From Chloroflexota bacterium (lineage in GTDB: Bacteria > Chloroflexota > Dehalococcoidia > SM23-28-2 > RBG-16-64-32), in NCBI GenBank assembly GCA_022563285.1, contig JADFNQ010000040.1, positions 1 through 9,467 on the forward strand: DNA of 9,467 bases. The letters are read 5' to 3'. Of this stretch, positions 6,647-9,467 are shown one piece after another. The translations under genes were made by a program, and so were the position numbers. Numbering within the stretch: the first letter of the stretch is position 1; each line of letters begins with the position of its first letter. Below the pieces are notes generated by a model. The model was not told the origin of the DNA. It made no database searches and was given only the letters and a program-made list of their open reading frames with translations.

Positions 6647-7135
6647 TTGGTAGCAGCGGTCTATCCCGGCAGGTTCGATCCGGTAACTCTGGGGCATGTG
6701 GACATCGCGCAGAGGGCGGCTACCCTGTTCGACCGTGTGGTGGTGGCCGTGTACGACCTGCCGCCGGAGGGGTGTCTGTTCAGCACGGAGAAGCGGGTGA
6801 AGCTGTTCGCGGAAGCGGTGAAACACATCGAGCACGTGGAGGTGAAGGCGTTCTCCGGCCTGGTGGTGGACTTCGCTCGCAAGGAGCGGGCGAAGGCGCT
6901 GGTGCGGGGCATCCGGGCGGTGACGGACTTCGAGGCGGAGTTCGATATGGCGCTGATGAACAGCAAGATGGCGCCGGAGATCGAGTCGGTGTACTTGATG
7001 GCCAGCCTGGAGCATCTGTTCGTGAGCGGCCACCGCATCCGCGAGGTGGCGATCCTGGGATACGATGTCGCTGAGCTAGTCCCGCCCCTCGTGGCGAAGG
7101 CGCTGGCGGAGAAGTTCAAGGGAAAGAAGAGCTAA
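6647..7135 (+). CDS. coaD: Phosphopantetheine adenylyltransferase
   Basis: Catalyses the penultimate step of coenzyme A synthesis, 4'-phosphopantetheine plus ATP to dephospho-CoA plus pyrophosphate. The 162 residues match the family length. Visible signatures are YPGRFDPVTLGHVDI (residues 6-20, with the TxGH nucleotide-binding motif at 14-17), LFSTEKRVKLF, VRGIRAVTDFEAEFDMALMN (86-105) and LVPPLVAKAL. Three substrate-contact positions differ from the E. coli enzyme: the Ser/Thr of G-[ST]-FDP is Arg9, the loop of SKKPMF reads PEGCLF, and the SSS-x-V-[KR]-E stretch is SGHRIRE (127-133). Arg9 may be lineage-typical; the others are worth checking. The TTG start is supported by a perfect AGGAGGT. 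Gaps of 11 and 12 bases to its neighbours indicate one transcript. Confidence 0.93.
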   Translation: MVAAVYPGRFDPVTLGHVDIAQRAATLFDRVVVAVYDLPPEGCLFSTEKRVKLFAEAVKHIEHVEVKAFSGLVVDFARKERAKALVRGIRAVTDFEAEFDMALMNSKMAPEIESVYLMASLEHLFVSGHRIREVAILGYDVAELVPPLVAKALAEKFKGKKS

Positions 7136-7142
7136 GGGAGGT
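7135..7142 (+). promoter_or_regulatory. Shine-Dalgarno site for the SepIVA-like gene
   Basis: AGGGAGGT follows the coaD stop (the TAA shares its last A) and leaves 5 bases to GTG 7148, which supports the GTG start and polycistronic expression. Confidence 0.8.
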
Positions 7143-7147
7143 CCGCC

Positions 7148-7678
7148 GTGGACATCCTGCATCACATAGACCGTCTGGAGGAGCTGGTGGGCGAGGCCCG
7201 CAAGCTGCCCGTGGGCGGCAGTGTGGTCATTGCCCGGCAGCGCCTGCTTGAACTGATCGACCGCATGCGGGTGGCGGTGCCCAAGGAGGTGTATGAGGCC
7301 CGCGATGTGGTAGAGAAGCGGGACGAGGTGCTGGCAGACGCCAGCGCAGAGGCCTCGCGGATCATCGCCCGGGCCAGGGAGGAGGTGGAGCAGCGGTTGA
7401 AGGAGACGGAGGTGGTGAAGGTGGCGGAGGAACGGTCGCGTCAGATCCTGGCCCAGGCGCAGGAGAGGATGCTGGAGCTATCGCGGGAGGCGGAGGGCCA
7501 GGCGGCGGCCCGTCTGGATGACGCGCAGGCGGCGGCGCGGGAGCGGATGCGGGAGGCGGACGTCTATGCCCTGCAGACGCTGAACAAGCTGGAGGGGGAG
7601 CTGAACGAGTTCATCGCTACGGTGCGGCGGGGGATAGACACGCTGGAGAAGCGGGCGGCGGAGCGGCCCACCAGCTAG
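7148..7678 (+). CDS. SepIVA/DivIVA-like coiled-coil protein
   Basis: A 176-residue, highly charged, mostly helical protein with no membrane segment. Residues 1-50 form a conserved-looking head: MDILHHIDRLEELVGEARKLP, then a short loop GGSVVIARQRLLELIDRMR and AVPKEVYEARDV. Residues about 50-170 are almost continuous coiled coil rich in Ala, Glu and Arg, with no proline between residue 45 and the C-terminal tail. The head resembles mycobacterial SepIVA, a DivIVA-family septation factor, whose gene also lies near coaD in some actinobacteria. That resemblance is from memory, not a search. Chloroflexota homologues may be annotated as ATP synthase F0 subunit B because of coiled-coil similarity, but the membrane anchor of AtpF is missing. 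The start is GTG after a strong ribosome site. A role in septum or envelope organisation is inference. Confidence 0.7.
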   Translation: MDILHHIDRLEELVGEARKLPVGGSVVIARQRLLELIDRMRVAVPKEVYEARDVVEKRDEVLADASAEASRIIARAREEVEQRLKETEVVKVAEERSRQILAQAQERMLELSREAEGQAAARLDDAQAAARERMREADVYALQTLNKLEGELNEFIATVRRGIDTLEKRAAERPTS

Positions 7679-7685
7679 GGCTGAC

Positions 7686-7720
7686 GCTCATCCTGAGCCT
7701 GTCCTGAGCTAGCCGAAGGG
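7686..7720. repeat. Half-copy of a TCATYCTGAGC-type dispersed repeat
   Basis: GCTCATCCTGAGCCTGTCCT and the following GAGCTAGCCGAAGGG carry the same TCAT-n-CTGAGC opening and GAAGG continuation as the two palindromic elements at 8349-8673, with an internal CCTGAGC direct repeat. No matching right arm is obvious nearby, so it may be a truncated or solo copy. Confidence 0.5.
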
Positions 7721-7726
7721 GGTGGA

Positions 7727-7801
7727 GAGGGACGAGTCAGTTCAGCGCTGGCCGCTCGTGGTTCGGCGGGCTCACCATGAGCGGAGCAGAGGGCGTCCCT
7801 C
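7727..7801. repeat. Nested palindromes in the convergent intergenic gap
   Basis: Outer arms GAGGGACG (7727-7734) and CGTCCCTC (7794-7801) pair perfectly over 8 bp. Inside, CCGCTCGTGGT (7752-7762) pairs with ACCATGAGCGG (7774-7784), 11 positions with one G-T type mismatch and an 11-base loop. The stacked arrangement looks like a REP-type element. It may also limit read-through between the converging operons, though no U-tract is present. Confidence 0.55.
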
Positions 7802-7807
7802 GGAGCT

Positions 7808-7846
7808 GCAGACGGTTTTAGGTCTGCCCTCGGTTGGCAGGCCTGC
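7808..7846. other. Two small hairpins beyond the SRPBCC stop
   Basis: GCAGAC (7808-7813) pairs with GTCTGC (7822-7827) around an 8-base loop, and GCAGGCCTGC (7837-7846) is a perfect 10-base palindrome 2 bases beyond the SRPBCC stop codon. They could act as a weak terminator for the minus-strand gene, but no clear U-tract follows. The rest of the 7679-7848 gap shows no gene. Confidence 0.35.
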
Positions 7847-7848
7847 GG

Positions 7849-8349
7849 CTACTCCGCTTCGGCCTCGTTCTTCTCCGGCTCGTCTTCCTCCAGCGGTGGT
7901 TCGAAGAGGTCCTGAAGGTTGTCCAGGGCTCTGCGAAGCCCCTGACGCTGGTAGTTGGGCCAGACGAAGCGGGCCGTTATCCAGCCGCGGAGGCCGTGAC
8001 CTTTCGCGGTGGCGAACAGGGTCACGTCAGTGTGGTCGTCGTCGGCGGGCTTCAGCAGGAAGGACTGCGACTGCAGGGTGATGAGGTAGGGCCGCTCCTC
8101 CGGCTCGTCCTGCAAGGGCTCGAAGGCGACGAACTCCTCCGGCGCCCATTCGCTGATCCGGAAGTTGTGGCCAACGCCTTCCTCGTTGTAGGCGCGGAAG
8201 GTGGCGCCGACGCCTTCCCGCTGCCAGGAGAGGTACTCGACGCGTTGCCAGGCCCCGTTCCAGCGGGAGGCGGCCTCCAGGTCGGTGATGGCGGCCCAGA
8301 CGTCGGCCACCGGCGCGGCTATGATGCGAGACTCGTAAGATGTGGGCAT
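7849..8349 (-). CDS. SRPBCC-family (START/polyketide cyclase-like) protein
   Basis: A 166-residue protein with the SRPBCC helix-grip fold, which encloses a hydrophobic ligand pocket. The pattern is typical: N-terminal strand MPTSYESRIIAAP, helix VADVWAAITDLEAASRWN, then alternating strands (VGATFRAYNEE, EEFVAFEPL, YLITLQSQSFLL, HTDVTLFATAKGH) and a long C-terminal helix (YQRQGLRRALDNLQDLFE). The tail EEDEPEKNEAEAE is acidic and probably disordered. The ligand is unknown; members range from lipid binders to cyclases. ATG 8349 is used but its ribosome site is weak. The first 37 bases of the gene are repeated twice upstream, and the outermost copy adjoins the leuS stop. This suggests the gene once followed leuS directly and was separated by two insertions. 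Its present promoter is not visible. Confidence 0.85.
   Translation of the reverse strand: MPTSYESRIIAAPVADVWAAITDLEAASRWNGAWQRVEYLSWQREGVGATFRAYNEEGVGHNFRISEWAPEEFVAFEPLQDEPEERPYLITLQSQSFLLKPADDDHTDVTLFATAKGHGLRGWITARFVWPNYQRQGLRRALDNLQDLFEPPLEEDEPEKNEAEAE
8312..8348 (-). repeat. 37-bp direct repeat, copy 1 (in SRPBCC gene 5' end)
   Basis: First of three copies. On the minus strand it begins TGCCCACATCTTACGAGTCT and ends ATAGCCGCGCC. It encodes the N-terminal strand of the functional SRPBCC protein (PTSYESRIIAAP). Copy 2 differs by one base and copy 3 by two. Similarity stops abruptly at the inner end. Confidence 0.9.
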
Positions 8350-8453
8350 GGCTTCAGCGATTCGTTAGTGTCATTCTGAGCCGCTGAAGGCGGCGAAGAA
8401 TCTCAGCGCCCCGCCCCAGACTCTTCACTTCGCTCAGAGTGACAGGATTGCGG
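8349..8453. mobile_element. Palindromic insertion element A (MITE/REP-like)
   Basis: The 105 bp between repeat copies 1 and 2. TCATTCTGAG (8371-8380) pairs with CTCAGAGTGA (8433-8442), ten positions with one mismatch. Inside that, GAAGAATCT (8395-8403) pairs with AGACTCTTC (8419-8427) with one mismatch. The whole would fold into a long imperfect hairpin. It has no transposase or credible gene. Flanking 37-bp repeats resemble an unusually long target duplication. The element class is my inference from structure. Confidence 0.6.
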
Positions 8454-8491
8454 GGCGCGGCTATGATGCGAGATTCGTAAGATGTGGGCAC
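8354..8491 (-). pseudogene. Decayed SRPBCC 5' fragment reading into element A
   Basis: A 45-codon frame from GTG 8491 begins PTSYESRIIAAP exactly like the intact SRPBCC gene, then diverges immediately (RNPVTLSEVKSL) as it enters palindromic element A, and stops at TGA 8354. Only the first 12-13 residues are homologous, too little for a fold. The start codon has changed from ATG to GTG. It is a gene-start relic and not a gene, though it may still be translated. Confidence 0.6.
8454..8490 (-). repeat. 37-bp direct repeat, copy 2
   Basis: Middle copy, lying between elements A and B. It differs from copy 1 at one base (AGATTCG in place of AGACTCG on the plus strand), a silent GAG to GAA change in the Glu codon. 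Confidence 0.9.
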
Positions 8492-8673
8492 GGTCGCTAC
8501 CTCAACGTCTCATGCTGAGCCGAGCGGGGTGGAAGGATGGCGAGGTGGAGAGCGTGAGCATTTGGCGGTAGTTGGTCTGCGAGAACGGTGACGTAGCTCC
8601 TCCCCAGATTCCTTCGCGGCTATTGTCGCGCCCCGAGCGGGCATCGATGCCGCTCAGAATGACAACGCGTGGC
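8491..8673. mobile_element. Palindromic insertion element B (MITE/REP-like)
   Basis: About 182 bp between repeat copies 2 and 3. TCATGCTGAGC (near 8510-8520) pairs with GCTCAGAATGA (8652-8662) with one mismatch, giving the same ends as element A. GGAAGGAT (8531-8538) faces ATTCCTTC (8608-8615). The right arm contains the perfect palindrome GGCATCGATGCC (8640-8651), extended by GAGC and GCTC to a 10-bp stem with one bulged G. It has no transposase and no convincing gene. It shares its end motifs with element A but not its interior, so the two look like different members of one family. Confidence 0.6.
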
Positions 8674-8711
8674 GGCGCGGCTATGATGCGAGACTCGTAG
8701 GATGTGCGCAT
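8502..8711 (-). pseudogene. SRPBCC 5' fragment fused to element B
   Basis: A 69-codon frame from ATG 8711 starts MRTSYESRIIAAP, matching the SRPBCC N-terminus with one change (P2 to R), then runs into element B with no recognisable domain. Its ATG lies 2 bases after the leuS TAG, tight spacing typical of an operon. This is probably the original SRPBCC start, cut off from the gene body by the insertions. It may still be translated by coupling to leuS, but the product is probably non-functional. Confidence 0.65.
8674..8710 (-). repeat. 37-bp direct repeat, copy 3 (adjoins leuS)
   Basis: Outermost copy, differing from copy 1 at two positions (AAGA to AGGA and TGGG to TGCG on the plus strand). 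Its position beside the leuS stop argues that it occupies the ancestral site of the gene start. Confidence 0.9.
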
Positions 8712-8713
8712 AG

Positions 8714-9467
8714 CTACTTCACCACGACGTTGACCAGCTTGCCGGGGACGTAGATGACCTTCGTCACCTTCTTCTGGTCGATGAACCGCTGGACGCGGGG
8801 GCTGGCCAGGGCCAGCTCCTTGGCGCGGTCCTCCTGGATGCCCGCCGGCGCCTGGATGCGGTCGCGGAGCTTGCCGTTGACCTGGACGACCAGCGTGATC
8901 TCGTCCTCGCTCGCTAGCTCCTCGTCACAGGCCGGCCAGGGTTGGGTGTGGACGCTGTAGGGGCGGCCGCTGCGGGCCCAGAGCTCCTCGCTGATGTGGG
9001 GTGCCACCGGCGCCAGCATTAGCAGCAGCGACTCGACCCCCTCGTTCCAGGCCTCACGGTCGGCGGGGCCGGCGTCGCGGTTGCGGAGGAGGCCGTTGGT
9101 CAGCTCCATGAGGGCGGAGAGCAGGGTGTTGAAGCGGAAGCGCTCCATATCCTGCGTCACCCTGCGGATCGTCTGGTGGGTATGGCGGCGGAGGTCGCGG
9201 ACGGCGGCGGCCGGCGCCTGGCCGAAGTCCGGCTGGTTGAGGACGAGGCCCCAGACGCGGTTGAGCCAGCGCCAGATGCCGGCGATGCCCTCGACGCCGA
9301 AGGGGCCGCCTTCGTCCCAGGGGCCGATGAACATCAGGTAGCAGCGGAAGGTGTCGGCGCCGTAGCGGGCGACGTATTCGTCGGGGGCGACGACGTTGCC
9401 GCGGGACTTGGACATGCGCTGGCCGTCCGGGCCCAGGATCTGGCCCTGGTTGAACAGTCGCAGGAAC
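8714..9467 (-). CDS. leuS: Leucyl-tRNA synthetase, C-terminal part (5' end cut by window edge)
   Basis: The visible 250 codons are the C-terminal third of LeuRS, a class I synthetase that charges tRNA-Leu. The fragment starts FLRLFNQGQILGPDGQR and reaches the KMSKS loop as RMSKSRGNVVAPDEYVARYG, needed for ATP binding. GADTFRCYLMFIGPWDEGGPFG and the WLNRVWGLV helix follow, then the anticodon-binding helical bundle, ending DEITLVVQVNGKLRDRIQAP and a C-terminal VTKVIYVPGKLVNVVVK, both typical of bacterial LeuRS. The first in-frame ATG in the window (9415) is the Met of the KMSKS loop and not the true start; the gene continues beyond base 9467. The TAG stop is at 8714-8716. The SRPBCC gene was probably its immediate operon partner before the insertions. 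Confidence 0.96.
   Translation of the reverse strand, partial: FLRLFNQGQILGPDGQRMSKSRGNVVAPDEYVARYGADTFRCYLMFIGPWDEGGPFGVEGIAGIWRWLNRVWGLVLNQPDFGQAPAAAVRDLRRHTHQTIRRVTQDMERFRFNTLLSALMELTNGLLRNRDAGPADREAWNEGVESLLLMLAPVAPHISEELWARSGRPYSVHTQPWPACDEELASEDEITLVVQVNGKLRDRIQAPAGIQEDRAKELALASPRVQRFIDQKKVTKVIYVPGKLVNVVVK

Noticed and set aside
8312..8710. Three 37-bp direct repeats resembling a small CRISPR array
   Set aside because: The spacers are 105 and 182 bp, unequal and palindromic, the repeats are coding sequence of the SRPBCC gene, and no cas gene is near.

Overview
The window is a high-GC bacterial chromosome segment of housekeeping genes, with hand-counted GC near 70-75% in typical coding rows. 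The gene set is core bacterial: seryl-, lysyl- and leucyl-tRNA synthetases, GreA, RsmD and CoaD. The style of the rsmD-coaD-coiled-coil operon and of the membrane-anchored, Thr/Pro-linker GH18-like protein suggests Chloroflexota, perhaps a Dehalococcoidia-like lineage. That assignment is inference from remembered family resemblance; no search was run.

Region 1 (1-3670, minus strand) is one apparent operon read greA -> lysS -> NUDIX hydrolase -> serS, with serS running off the left edge. lysS and the NUDIX gene overlap by four bases (GTGA), and serS starts 9 bases after the NUDIX stop. A near-consensus sigma-70 promoter (TTTACA, 17 bp, TATAAT) drives greA. A terminator-like hairpin with a six-base T-run lies in the greA leader, and a strong hairpin lies in the short greA-lysS gap. 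The 5' part of lysS has much lower GC than the rest of the gene. The GreA protein lacks the two acidic tip residues needed for RNA-cleavage stimulation.

Region 2 (3671-3891) is a divergent regulatory region carrying the greA promoter and leader, plus an extended -10 promoter candidate facing right.

Region 3 (3892-7678, plus strand) is an operon of a membrane-anchored GH18-like surface protein, rsmD, coaD and a SepIVA/DivIVA-like coiled-coil protein. The gaps are 11-14 bases and Shine-Dalgarno sites are clear ahead of the last three genes. It joins rRNA modification, coenzyme A synthesis and probably envelope or division functions.

Region 4 (7679-9467) is the most unusual part. An SRPBCC-domain gene (minus strand) lies downstream of leuS (minus strand, cut by the right edge). 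Between them the first 37 bp of the SRPBCC gene occur three times, separated by two palindrome-ended non-coding elements of 105 and 182 bp. The outermost copy starts 2 bases after the leuS stop, as an original operon junction would. The simplest reading is two insertions at the gene's 5' end, each re-creating the start. A related half-element and nested palindromes occupy the gap at 7679-7848.
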